In this document: positions 41,153 through 48,868 of the stretch, one piece after another | Numbering within the stretch: position 1 is the stretch's first letter | Layout of the letters: every line of letters begins with the position of its first letter | From: Clostridia bacterium | GTDB taxonomy: Bacteria > Bacillota > Clostridia > Oscillospirales > CAG-272 | DNA length: 57,763 bases | Assembly (NCBI GenBank): GCA_017450965.1 | Contig: JAFSSQ010000029.1 | Span: 1-57,763 of the forward strand | Direction: 5' to 3' | The notes under the pieces: generated by a model | Told to the model about the DNA's origin: nothing | Database searches by the model: none | The model's input: only the letters and a program-made list of their open reading frames with translations | Position numbers and translations under genes: made by a program

Positions 41153-43045
41153 ATGAACTTCACCTGTAAGACCGAAGCGGGACGCGCCCTCTTCCTCGCG
41201 GGAGGGGAAACCGTCCTTACCCTGCGCAGTACCCCCGCCGCGGCGGAAATCGCCGTGACCGAGCTGGAGAGCGGCGCGTGGCGCGTCGTCTGCCGGACCG
41301 AAAAACCGACCGACGCGATGAAAATCGAGCTGGACACCGCCGTTCCCGCCTCCTATACGATGGTCCCCGCCGTCAACTACAACGGCAACGGCTGGGGCGA
41401 CAGCGTGGAATACACCGGCGACTCCTGCGACGGGATCCCGTGGACCTACGCCTACCACCGCTGCACGATCCCCGCCTGCACCTACTCGGAGGGGCCGGTC
41501 TGGGGCGCCGCTATGATGTGCGAGGATACCGACAAGGCGAGTTGTTCCCTCTACCGCCCGCAGGGCGCGGACTTTACCCGCCACGTCCTGCTCTGGCCGG
41601 AGCAGGAGGGGCCGAAGGTCCTTTACCGCCACGAATGGGCGCCGACCGACTACATGGGCGAGATGGAGCCGCGGTGCGACTTTACCGCGATCGTGCTGCT
41701 CTTTTCCGTGGAGAAACCCCGGCACCAGACGCGCACGCTCCTCGACTTTGCCTGGCGCTACTACGGGCACGAAATGAAGCCGGACTACCCGTGCGCCGAG
41801 CTCAAGCGCCTTTCCGCCGCCTTTATGAAGTCCCTCTGGACGCTCGAGCCGAGCGGGTTCGCCTCCTTCAACCGCGGGCTGCAGTGGTCCTACAAAAACT
41901 GGATCTTTGAAAAGCGCAACGCCCTCCGCTACGAGATGGGCTGGGTCGGGCAGAGCATCTCCGCCTCCAACGCCCTGCTTGACTGGTATCGGGAGACCGG
42001 CGACGAACAGGCGCGCGACAAGGCGATCGCCTGCCTCGACTCCTGGGTGAAGTTTTCCGAGATCCCCGGCGCGCCGAAGGGGCTGCGCTATATCAAGTTC
42101 GACTCCTCCCCCGAGCTGCAGGAAAAGATCATCCCCGTCGACGCCTGCAACCTCGGGCAGGGCGCCTTCCAGTATTTTGAAGCGTTCGACCGCGCCGCCG
42201 ACTGCGGCTACGACCGCCCGGAATACCGGCAGATTGCTTTCGATATCTGCGACTTTGCCGTTTCCGCGCAAAACGAAAAGGGCGAGTTTGCGAAGAGCTG
42301 GAACCACGACGGGACCGTCAACCAGCAGAGCGGCACGATCGGCTGCTTCCTCATCCCCGCCCTCGTCGAGGCGCACCGCCGCTCCGGCGACAAAAAATAC
42401 CTCGACGCCGCCGTCCGCGCCTTTGCCTGCTATTACGACGAGCTCGCCGTCAACGGCTTTACCACCGCCGGCGCGCTGGATACCTACTGCATCGACAAGG
42501 AGTCCGCCTCTCCTCTGCTCTCCGCCGCCCTCTCCCTCTACGACGCAACGGGCGACAAGCGGTATATCGAGGCCGCCGAATACACCGGCTGGTACCTCTC
42601 GACCTGGATGATGCACTATACCGCCGTCTACCCCGAGGACTCCACCCTCGCAAAGATCGGCTACGACTCGATGGGCGCCACCGCCGTCTCCACCGCCCAT
42701 AACGCCATCGACCAGTACGCCCTCCACGACGTTCTCTCCTTTTTGCGCCTCGGCGAGCTGACCGGGAACCGCCAGTGGACCGAACGCGCCCTCGCCTTCT
42801 GGTACGGCGGCAACCGCCTCATCTCCGACGGAACGATGTGCGTCTCCGGCCGCGTCCGCCCCGCCGGATCGCAGGACGAGGCGATCTTCCATACCCGCTG
42901 GGGCAGACCGGGTCTCGCCCCCTTCAACCCCTCCCAGTGGCTCGTCATGTGGCCCTGCGCCTTCCGGATGGAGATCCTCCGCTATATCAAAGACCCCGCG
43001 ATCCTCGACGCCGGCCTCGTCCCGGAGAGGAAGATAGAGAAATGA
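41153..43045 (+). CDS. Alpha-toroid glycoside hydrolase-like protein (no family named)
   Basis: The 630-residue cytosolic protein has no signal peptide. The N-terminal 200 residues are beta-rich; the rest looks like an (alpha/alpha)-toroid, with repeated helix pairs ending in short turns (GDEQARDKAIACLDSW, GDKKYLDAAVRAFACYYDE, GDKRYIEAAEYTGWYLSTW). Acidic and aromatic residues such as RYEMGWVGQ and WNHDGTVNQQSG could line an active site, as in six-hairpin glycosidases. The substrate is not identifiable. The ATG at 41153 was chosen over upstream in-frame ATGs because it follows a clear promoter and GGAGG. The last 25 codons are duplicated at 43988-44068. Confidence 0.8.
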   Translation: MNFTCKTEAGRALFLAGGETVLTLRSTPAAAEIAVTELESGAWRVVCRTEKPTDAMKIELDTAVPASYTMVPAVNYNGNGWGDSVEYTGDSCDGIPWTYAYHRCTIPACTYSEGPVWGAAMMCEDTDKASCSLYRPQGADFTRHVLLWPEQEGPKVLYRHEWAPTDYMGEMEPRCDFTAIVLLFSVEKPRHQTRTLLDFAWRYYGHEMKPDYPCAELKRLSAAFMKSLWTLEPSGFASFNRGLQWSYKNWIFEKRNALRYEMGWVGQSISASNALLDWYRETGDEQARDKAIACLDSWVKFSEIPGAPKGLRYIKFDSSPELQEKIIPVDACNLGQGAFQYFEAFDRAADCGYDRPEYRQIAFDICDFAVSAQNEKGEFAKSWNHDGTVNQQSGTIGCFLIPALVEAHRRSGDKKYLDAAVRAFACYYDELAVNGFTTAGALDTYCIDKESASPLLSAALSLYDATGDKRYIEAAEYTGWYLSTWMMHYTAVYPEDSTLAKIGYDSMGATAVSTAHNAIDQYALHDVLSFLRLGELTGNRQWTERALAFWYGGNRLISDGTMCVSGRVRPAGSQDEAIFHTRWGRPGLAPFNPSQWLVMWPCAFRMEILRYIKDPAILDAGLVPERKIEK

Positions 43046-43051
43046 AGAAAA

Positions 43052-43106
43052 CCTGCTTTTCTGAAGAAAAGCAGGCAAAAGACTTCCTTTTCTGAAGAAA
43101 AGGAAG
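43052..43106 (+). repeat. 3' hairpin element A, tandem pair (copies 3a and 3b)
   Basis: Two hairpins in series: CCTGCTTTTC/GAAAAGCAGG (43052-43075) and CTTCCTTTTC/GAAAAGGAAG (43083-43106), each with a TGAA loop and each followed by the AAAAGACTT linker. The first differs from the usual stem, but both arms changed together. They start 6 bases after the glycosidase stop. Confidence 0.88.
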
Positions 43107-43158
43107 CGAAAAGACTTTCCGAAAGGGAAAAACAGGGCGAAAACAAACAGAACAGGAT

Positions 43159-43193
43159 CAAAACGCCGGCCGGTACGTCTGACCGGCGTTTTG
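43159..43193. terminator. Terminator of the glycosidase-like gene
   Basis: Stem CAAAACGCCGG (43159-43169) and CCGGCGTTTTG (43183-43193), same core as 5837-5869. It follows hairpin element A by about 50 bases. Confidence 0.8.
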
Positions 43194-43258
43194 CTTCGGG
43201 AAGGCGGGAGACGTGCGAGCGCGGCTCGCTCGGCAAAAAAACGTTTTGACAAAAACAC

Positions 43259-43287
43259 TTGCTTTTTTGCTTTGTTTCTGATAAAAT
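43259..43287 (+). promoter_or_regulatory. Promoter of the secreted-protein gene
   Basis: -35 TTGCTT (43259-43264), 17-bp spacer, -10 TAAAAT (43282-43287) with TGA just before it. A TTGACA 13 bases upstream has no -10 at a proper distance. Confidence 0.65.
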
Positions 43288-43337
43288 AAAATTACAAAAT
43301 AGGCAAACAGGAGGAAAAATCAAAAGGCGGCGCATTG

Positions 43338-44060
43338 ATGAAAAAACAAACAAAACGTCTTCTCTGTCTGACTTTCGGACTTATCTTTCTTTTCGCCGCG
43401 GGACTGGCGATCGTCAGTTTTGCGGCTGGAAACGACAATGGGGCGTATCCGGGCGACCGGTACGAATACCCGATCACCCCGCAAAAGACGCCGGAGCGCT
43501 GGCGGGAGATGGATCACGGAGAGGCAGTTCTCGCCTGCGAGATCCCCGCGGACGTTCTCCCGCGGCTCTCGACAAAACAACTATTGCTCACCTGTTTCGA
43601 CTACCCGCATTTTGGAGACTGTTATTTTTACTTCGGCGACTTGATTGGATTTGAGGTTATCAAGATCCACTTCAACGGTTTGCAGGAGCTTTGGGAGCGC
43701 GAGGATTTTTCTTCCGTTCTTGCCGCGTACTTTGAGGAGCAGACCGACCAGATCGACCGCTCCGTTCAGCCGAATCATCTTTCCACTTTGACACGGGCGG
43801 CGATCTTGGACGGCAAGATCGCGGAACGGGACGTCCAAACGATCCTTGCCGCTTCCGGCACAATCGCGGAGAAAAGCGAAACCGACAGTAAGGAATACCG
43901 CGTTTTCTCCTCTCTTGTCAACGGCATCCAAAGGAGCCGAGGTCAGGAAGAACCGCCGGATGATCCGCCGGGGCCGCCGGCGCCTGACGGATGGAGATCC
44001 TCCGCTATATCGGCGACACGAAAATCCTCGACGCCGGCCTCGTCCCGGAGAGGAAGATAG
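43338..44060 (+). CDS. Secreted protein, C-terminus probably lost by rearrangement
   Basis: The 240-residue reading frame begins MKKQTKRLLCLTFGLIFLFAAGLAIVSFAAG, a clear signal peptide. The mature part (about 30-195) is a soluble helical domain of unknown family (KTPERWREMDHGEAVLACEIP, LSTLTRAAILDG). From codon about 217 the frame runs into a duplicated 3' end of the glycosidase gene in the wrong frame, giving a Ser/Arg-rich tail. The true C-terminus seems missing. ATG 43338 is preferred to the TTG one codon earlier. AGGAGG lies 22 bases away and AAAGGCGG 7 bases away. Confidence 0.7.
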   Translation: MKKQTKRLLCLTFGLIFLFAAGLAIVSFAAGNDNGAYPGDRYEYPITPQKTPERWREMDHGEAVLACEIPADVLPRLSTKQLLLTCFDYPHFGDCYFYFGDLIGFEVIKIHFNGLQELWEREDFSSVLAAYFEEQTDQIDRSVQPNHLSTLTRAAILDGKIAERDVQTILAASGTIAEKSETDSKEYRVFSSLVNGIQRSRGQEEPPDDPPGPPAPDGWRSSAISATRKSSTPASSRRGR

Positions 44061-44068
44061 AGAAATAA
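43988..44068 (+). pseudogene. Duplicated 3' end of the glycosidase-like gene
   Basis: These 81 bases encode RMEILRYIGDTKILDAG and then LVPERKIEK plus a stop, nearly the same as the end of the gene at 41153-43045 (differences cluster in about 12 bases). It is the only left-over of a second glycosidase copy. It is joined to the secreted-protein gene and followed by its own copy of the 3' element. Confidence 0.85.
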
Positions 44069-44073
44069 AAAGC

Positions 44074-44097
44074 CTTCCTTTTCTGAAGAAAAGGAAG
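44074..44097 (+). repeat. 3' hairpin element A (copy 4)
   Basis: Perfect stem CTTCCTTTTC/GAAAAGGAAG with TGAA loop, 5 bases after the remnant stop, followed by CGAAAAGACTTCTTGAAAAGG. Confidence 0.85.
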
Positions 44098-44158
44098 CGA
44101 AAAGACTTCTTGAAAAGGAAAAAGGATAGAAACGGCGTATCCAAAGCAAAACGAGTAC

Positions 44159-44191
44159 GAAAGCCGCCCCGGTACGGATGGGGCGGCTTTC
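44159..44191. terminator. Terminator between secreted-protein gene and hairpin array
   Basis: Perfect 12-bp stem GAAAGCCGCCCC (44159-44170) and GGGGCGGCTTTC (44180-44191), followed by TGTTTTTTG on the plus strand. Confidence 0.85.
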
Positions 44192-44212
44192 TGTTTTTTG
44201 TAACTTTCAACT

Positions 44213-44327
44213 GTTCCCGAAGGGAACAACATCATGTTGCAACGCAACGCATCATTTTGCCGGAGGCAAAACATCATTTGCGCCATCGGCGCAAACATCA
44301 TTGCCGACCGCCTTGCGGCGGTCGGCA
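44213..44327. repeat. Array of five different hairpins with constant CATCAT linker
   Basis: The stems are GTTCCC/GGGAAC (44213-44227), GTTGC/GCAAC (44236-44248), TTTTGCC/GGCAAAA (44255-44271), TTTGCGCC/GGCGCAAA (44277-44295) and TGCCGACCGCC/GGCGGTCGGCA (44302-44327), all perfect, with loops GAA, AAC, GGA, ATC and TTGC. Between them stands AACATCAT, GCATCAT, ACATCAT and ACATCAT (the A's partly shared with the stems). The stems share no sequence; only the linker is constant. It lies in the 142-base gap between the terminator at 44191 and the rpiB stop. It is not coding and not a CRISPR array. Confidence 0.9.
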
Positions 44328-44333
44328 TATCCT

Positions 44334-44786
44334 TTATCTTTTTTCCAGCTCCGCGATCTTTTCGACCCGGCGGGCGTGGCGGTCCCCCTCGAAGGAGGAG
44401 GAGAAAAAGGCGTCCGCGATCTCCGCGGCAAGCCCGGGCCCTACCACGCGGGCGCCGAGGCAGAGGACGTTCGCGTCGTTGTGGCGGCGCGTCATCTTCG
44501 CGCTGAAAACGTCCCCGCAGAGGGCGGCGCGCACGCCGGGGATCTTGTTGGCGGCGATGGACATCCCGATCCCCGTCCCGCAGACGAGCAGACCGAGCGC
44601 CCCCTCGCGCGCGGCGACCGCGCGCCCGACGGCGGCGGCGAAATCCGGATAATCGCAGCTCTCGGCGCTGTAACAGCCGAGGTCCTCCGTAACAAAACCC
44701 GCTTCCCGCAGGCGGGCGGCGAGCGCGTTTTTCAGTTCAAAACCGCCGTGATCGGAGCCGAGATACACTTTTTTTTCGTTTTGCAT
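44334..44786 (-). CDS. rpiB: Ribose-5-phosphate isomerase B
   Basis: The 150-residue enzyme interconverts ribose-5-phosphate and ribulose-5-phosphate (LacAB/RpiB family). It has VYLGSDHGGFELKNALAARL at the N-terminus, LLVCGTGIGMSIAANKIPGVRAAL with the catalytic-type cysteine, and RRHNDANVLCLGARVVG. ATG 44786 with AAAGGAAA upstream was chosen; the long in-frame extension runs through tsaB in the wrong frame. It lies 19 nt after tsaB, so it is probably in the same operon. Its 3' side abuts the hairpin array. Confidence 0.93.
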   Translation of the reverse strand: MQNEKKVYLGSDHGGFELKNALAARLREAGFVTEDLGCYSAESCDYPDFAAAVGRAVAAREGALGLLVCGTGIGMSIAANKIPGVRAALCGDVFSAKMTRRHNDANVLCLGARVVGPGLAAEIADAFFSSSFEGDRHARRVEKIAELEKR

Positions 44787-44805
44787 GTTCGTTTCCTTTT
44801 CGTTT

Positions 44806-45501
44806 TCAGTTTTTTTCTTCGTTCGGACCGCCGGTAAAGCCGCGCAGATAGACGGGCAGCAACTGTTCCGCCGTGGTGTACCTTCCCGCAAGGAAGCTCC
44901 GGTACCCGCAGAGCGCAACGCTGTACGCGTTCTGCCGGGCCAGCAGCGGATGGAGGAACCGGCAGGCGATCCCCTCCTTTTCCAGCGCCCCGGCGGCGAG
45001 AGAGGCGCCGTCCCCGACGACGGTGACGGAGGAAAGCCCGGCCGCCTTCGCTCCGGCGGCGGCGTCCGCGGCGGCAAGCGCCGCGTCCGGCGTCTCCCGG
45101 AGAAGGATCCCGTCTTTTGCCGTAAAGCGGGCGCAATAAAGCTGCCCGCGCCGCGCGTCCATCGCGGCGAGGACCGCGCCCTCCTCGCGCGAAGCGTTCT
45201 CCGCGAGCGCGGCGAGGGAGGAGACGCCCACGCAGGGGACTTCCCTGCCGAAGGCGAGCCCCTTGACGGTGGCGACGCCGATCCGCACCCCGGTAAAGGA
45301 CCCGGGCCCCGCCGAAACGGCGAACAGCCCCACGTCCTCCGGCCCGAGCGAAGCGGCGGCAAGAAGCGCCCGGATCGCCGGGAGGAGGGAGGCGCTGTGG
45401 GTGGTCTTTGCCTCCGAGGAGAAAAAGGAGAGCGGCTCCCCGTCCGAGAGGAGCGCCGCCGTTACGGTCTTTGCCGTGGTATCAAGTCCCAGGGTGATCA
45501 T
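44806..45501 (-). CDS. tsaB: tRNA threonylcarbamoyladenosine biosynthesis protein TsaB
   Basis: The 231-residue protein is an ASKHA-fold partner of TsaD in making t6A on tRNAs that read ANN codons. It shows MITLGLDTTAKTVTAALL, the GPGSFTGVRIGVATVKGLA motif and a later AAMDARRGQLYCARF. The start at 45501 overlaps the tsaE end by 20 nt. tsaD and rimI, often in the same operon, are not here. Confidence 0.93.
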   Translation of the reverse strand: MITLGLDTTAKTVTAALLSDGEPLSFFSSEAKTTHSASLLPAIRALLAAASLGPEDVGLFAVSAGPGSFTGVRIGVATVKGLAFGREVPCVGVSSLAALAENASREEGAVLAAMDARRGQLYCARFTAKDGILLRETPDAALAAADAAAGAKAAGLSSVTVVGDGASLAAGALEKEGIACRFLHPLLARQNAYSVALCGYRSFLAGRYTTAEQLLPVYLRGFTGGPNEEKN

Positions 45502-45952
45502 CGTCTGTCTCCTTGATCGTGATAAGGCGTTCGGTTTCCCCGCCCGCGGTCCTCTCAAGCCGGACGATGTACCGCCGCGGCGGGAGGGCGGAGGGGATCA
45601 GCTCGCTCCATTCGGCAAGGATCACGCCCTCCCCGATCTCGAAATACCCGGTCGTGGCGAGGTCGTCCTCGTTTGCGATCCGGTAGAGATCGAAGTGGTA
45701 AAGGATCCTCTCGCCGTGATACTCCCGCAAAAGGGCGAAGGTGGGGCTTTGCACGCGGGCGCCGGGCGCGAGAACGGAGGCGACCCCGCGCACAAAGGCG
45801 GTCTTGCCCGCGCCGAGATCTCCCTCCAGCGCAACGAAGGAAAACGCCTCTCCCCGCCCGCGGAGAAATCCGGCGAAAGCGGCGCCGAGCGCCTCCGTCT
45901 CCTCCTCCGAGCGGGAGAGCGCGGTATAGGGCAAAGCGTTGATCGGTTCCAT
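45482..45952 (-). CDS. tsaE: tRNA t6A biosynthesis ATPase TsaE
   Basis: The 156-residue P-loop protein has Walker A EGDLGAGKTAF, SPTFALLREYHG with switch residues and the HFDLYRI and EWSE motifs of the TsaE (YjeE) family, which drives the TsaB-TsaD cycle. The ATG at 45952 is preceded by GGAGG at 45963-45957. A TACAAT -10 with a TGTGC extension lies at 45982-45977; the -35 (TTTTCT) is poor. Confidence 0.94.
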   Translation of the reverse strand: MEPINALPYTALSRSEEETEALGAAFAGFLRGRGEAFSFVALEGDLGAGKTAFVRGVASVLAPGARVQSPTFALLREYHGERILYHFDLYRIANEDDLATTGYFEIGEGVILAEWSELIPSALPPRRYIVRLERTAGGETERLITIKETDDDHPGT

Positions 45953-45976
45953 CGCGCGCCTCCTTCTTTTTTTCCT

Positions 45977-46005
45977 ATTGTAGCACACGCCAAAAAAAAA
46001 GAAAA
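45977..46005 (-). promoter_or_regulatory. Probable extended -10 promoter of tsaE-tsaB-rpiB
   Basis: On the minus strand, -10 TACAAT (45982-45977) with TGC directly before it; the -35 region is only TTTTCT at 46005-46000. Confidence 0.55.
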
Positions 46006-46101
46006 GGGCTTTTCCGGAAAAACCGCCCGGAAAAGCGGAAAAAGCGGGAGCTGATCCGCCCGTCTCCCGTCGGGCGAGTGAAATCCGCCGCGCGGCCATA
46101 A

Positions 46102-46135
46102 CAAAACGCCGGTCCTGCTCATGACCGGCGTTTTG
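46102..46135. terminator. Terminator of the clostripain-family gene
   Basis: Perfect 13-bp stem CAAAACGCCGGTC (46102-46114) and GACCGGCGTTTTG (46123-46135) with an 8-nt loop; it lies downstream of element A on the minus strand. Confidence 0.85.
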
Positions 46136-46163
46136 GCCTCTGTTCGCTTTGTAAAGTCCTTCC

Positions 46164-46212
46164 TTTTCCCTTTCAAAAAGTCTTTTCGCTTCCTTTTCTT
46201 CAGAAAAGGAGG
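46164..46212 (-). repeat. 3' hairpin element A (copy 5)
   Basis: Stem CTTCCTTTTC (46189-46198) and GAAAAGGAGG (46203-46212), one G-T pair, with the AAAGACTTTTTGAAAGGG linker to its left. It begins 8 bases after the protease stop on the minus strand. Confidence 0.82.
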
Positions 46213-46220
46213 GCTTTTTT

Positions 46221-48728
46221 TCAATATACGATCGCGGGGGTCCAGTAGGAAACGCCGTAGAGATCGGTCAGGCGGTAGGAAACGGCAAACCGTTCGGCGC
46301 CGACGATCTCGTACTGTTCGAGCTTCAGCCCTCCCGCGGGAACGGCAAACTCGTCCCCGAACTCATAGGTGCCGTCGTACGCGTATTTTTCCGCGTCGTA
46401 AACGTCGCAGACAAGCCGGATCCGGTCGCCGGGACGGACGACGATCTTCCCTTTGGCGAGGGTGTCCGTTTCGCCGCCCGCGTAGGCGGGGTAGGCGCCG
46501 GTGACGGTCCCGTCCTCGTTTTCGCCGTCAAAGACGACCCAGAGATCGACAAGCCGGTCGTTGAGCAGCGCGGGGATCCGGCCGGTTACCGTCAGAGAGC
46601 CGTCCGCGTTCTCCGTCTTGGAAACGAAGTAGTAGGCGCAGATCCTGCCGTTTAAGGCGAGCCAGCTGCCGTCGTAACCGAGGGAAAGCTCGGTCATCTT
46701 TTCGTCGTTCCATTCAAAGACGTTATCCAGCCCCAGATCGAGATAGTCGCCCCCGTCCATCGCGTAGACGTTCAGCTCGATCGTGCGGATCAGCGACCAT
46801 TCCTCCGGCGTGAGAACGAGGACGTTTTTGCCGTTCTTTTCGGTCACGCGGATGCGGGCGGGGTCAAGCCGCTCGGCGGCGACCTGAGCGGCCTTTTCCG
46901 CCGCGAGATCGGTATCCATCCAGGAAAGAGACGCCGGCATACTCCTGCCGCTGAAGGCGGAGAGGAGCGAGGTGATCGCGGAGGAATCGGAAGAGCTCGC
47001 GGAGGAGCCGCCGAGACTGCCGAGCAGCGAGGAGAGCAGCGACCCGGAGGAAAGCGACCCGGAGGACGAGCCGGACGAGGTAAAGGAGCCGAGCAGCGAC
47101 CCGAGCAGGTCGGAAGCGGACCCGGAGGAGGAGGTATAGGAGGACGCCGCCGCGATCTGGCCGCTCTGCTCCAGACTTGCAAAGGAGCGGATGCACCTGG
47201 TGTATTCCGGCTCCATCCCGAGGGAGTTATAGGAGGAAACGGCGCTGTTCATCGAGGAGAGCGACTCGTAGGGGAAATAGATGCTGACGCCGTAGGCGCG
47301 GGACATCGTGGTCGCGTTGTACTTCACGCAGCTGCGCAGGGCTTTGGCAAGCGTTTTCGCCTCCTCCGTGCCGATCCGGTCGCAGAGGTCGACAAGGTCG
47401 ATCTGGTTGATGCGGTTTTTGGCGGAGAACTGCCGCACGCCCGCGCGGGCGTCGGAGACCTTGCGGTACTCGTCGCCGGTGATCAGGGCGTTGGTGGAGG
47501 AAGCAAAGCTCCTGAACGCGTCCGGCACGGTACCGTGCAGCTCGGCGAGATCAAGGCAGGAGAGGGTGACCTGCGAGCCGGAGGACGCCTGGCAGCTCGC
47601 GCTGACAAAGTCGTCCGCGAGCTGTTTGGCGAGCGTAACGGTCGGGATCGCGGGGTTTTTTGAGAGGGCGGTCAGCCAGTTCGTATAGTACCAGCCGGTG
47701 CCCGGCTCCACCTCCTCCGAGGCGATCAGATAGTCGGCGTAACGGTCGCAGACCAGCGCCGTCTCCATCGTGGCCATCAGGCAGGCGTCAAAGCCGATGA
47801 AATCAAACTTGACCCCCGCCTTCGCGAGCGCGTCGTTGATCTTCGGCAGGGTCATCGAGGAGGAGCCCCTCTTTTCGTCGTAGCCGTAGCCGGTGACCGA
47901 GCCGCCGCCGTGATCCCAGAAAATGAGGACGTTGCGGGAGGCGGGATAATACTTGCTGCAGTATCGGATAAAGTCGGTGAGATTTTCGGGGTCGGTCATC
48001 GCCTTCGTGCCGAAGTTCTCCTCCAGCGCGGCGATCCCGCCGTCTTTGATCTCGTAGATCTGGTTGACGGAGGAGGAGACGACCGAGTTGTTCCACTTTT
48101 TGCACCCGCCGGTCAGCACGATCACGCGGACCTTTTCGGAGAGGGTCGCCTTGGTCATCTCGATCAGGTCCTTCGTCCCCATCCCGTACTGAGACTCCAG
48201 ATCCGTCCCGCAGAGGTAGACCATCACGGTAACGGTATCGCTGCCGTCGCCTTTTAAGGTTACGTAACGCTCCCGCGCGCCGGAGGCGACCGAGAGGTTC
48301 GCGTTCCCGCCCGCCGAGGCGCCGGTGTAGGTCGCCGCCATCGAGGAGGAGAGATCCTCAAGCTCCGGCGAGCCGTCCTCGCCGTACCCGCCCACGTTGT
48401 CCTGATAGGAGCTGAGATCGAGGAAGGAGCCGAGCGTCCCGGCGCTCCCGCAGTTCTTCACAAGGAAGATGACCGCGATCACGGCGAGAACGATAAGAAG
48501 CAGTTTTTTGTTGCCGCCGAAAAGGGAGAGAACGAGCCCGAGCAGTCCCCCGCCAAAAGAGCCGCGGTTCCCGCCGGAATACCCCCGGCTGCCGCCGCCG
48601 GAAAAGCCCCCGCCGCCACCCGATCCGCCGACCGGGCCGGAGGAGCCGATCCTCTGCCCGTGGCTGAGCCCGGCCGAGCCGGACACCGGCCTTTTGTTTC
48701 TCCCTTGGGGACGGTTGTTGTGATCCAT
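46221..48728 (-). CDS. Membrane-anchored clostripain (C11) family cysteine protease
   Basis: The 835-residue protein has a Gly/Ser/Asn-rich N-terminus (1-60), a membrane helix (about 70-91) and then a C11 domain on the outside (about 165-530). Catalytic His is in IFWDHGGGSVTGYG and catalytic Cys in FIGFDACLMATMETA, the normal dyad; specificity is usually after Arg or Lys. A Ser/Gly-rich linker (about 535-600) precedes a beta-rich C-terminal domain. ATG 48728 with GGAGGG was chosen; the in-frame extension crosses the promoter. It is monocistronic. Confidence 0.92.
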   Translation of the reverse strand: MDHNNRPQGRNKRPVSGSAGLSHGQRIGSSGPVGGSGGGGGFSGGGSRGYSGGNRGSFGGGLLGLVLSLFGGNKKLLLIVLAVIAVIFLVKNCGSAGTLGSFLDLSSYQDNVGGYGEDGSPELEDLSSSMAATYTGASAGGNANLSVASGARERYVTLKGDGSDTVTVMVYLCGTDLESQYGMGTKDLIEMTKATLSEKVRVIVLTGGCKKWNNSVVSSSVNQIYEIKDGGIAALEENFGTKAMTDPENLTDFIRYCSKYYPASRNVLIFWDHGGGSVTGYGYDEKRGSSSMTLPKINDALAKAGVKFDFIGFDACLMATMETALVCDRYADYLIASEEVEPGTGWYYTNWLTALSKNPAIPTVTLAKQLADDFVSASCQASSGSQVTLSCLDLAELHGTVPDAFRSFASSTNALITGDEYRKVSDARAGVRQFSAKNRINQIDLVDLCDRIGTEEAKTLAKALRSCVKYNATTMSRAYGVSIYFPYESLSSMNSAVSSYNSLGMEPEYTRCIRSFASLEQSGQIAAASSYTSSSGSASDLLGSLLGSFTSSGSSSGSLSSGSLLSSLLGSLGGSSASSSDSSAITSLLSAFSGRSMPASLSWMDTDLAAEKAAQVAAERLDPARIRVTEKNGKNVLVLTPEEWSLIRTIELNVYAMDGGDYLDLGLDNVFEWNDEKMTELSLGYDGSWLALNGRICAYYFVSKTENADGSLTVTGRIPALLNDRLVDLWVVFDGENEDGTVTGAYPAYAGGETDTLAKGKIVVRPGDRIRLVCDVYDAEKYAYDGTYEFGDEFAVPAGGLKLEQYEIVGAERFAVSYRLTDLYGVSYWTPAIVY

Positions 48729-48777
48729 GATATACCCTCCGAAAAGCTCGGCTGTTCGCCCTTTCTTTTGCCTCTTT

Positions 48778-48806
48778 ATTTTACCCTCTTTTTTCCGTTT
48801 TTGCAA
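48778..48806 (-). promoter_or_regulatory. Sigma-A promoter of the clostripain-family gene
   Basis: On the minus strand, -35 TTGCAA (48806-48801), 17-bp spacer, -10 TAAAAT (48783-48778), followed by a leader of about 45 nt. Confidence 0.75.
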
Positions 48807-48868
48807 CAGCCTTTCCGCATAAAACGTCCGGCGCGGGGAAAAACTCCGGAAAAAAAGGAGTCTTCTGC

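Noticed and set aside
41003..43258. 751-codon minus-strand frame opposite the glycosidase-like gene
   Set aside because: Antisense frame created by codon bias; it crosses the promoter and repeat elements at both ends.
44213..44327. CRISPR array
   Set aside because: In CRISPR the repeats are constant and spacers vary in non-palindromic sequence. Here only a 6-8 base linker is constant and the variable parts are perfect palindromes of unequal length; no cas genes lie nearby.
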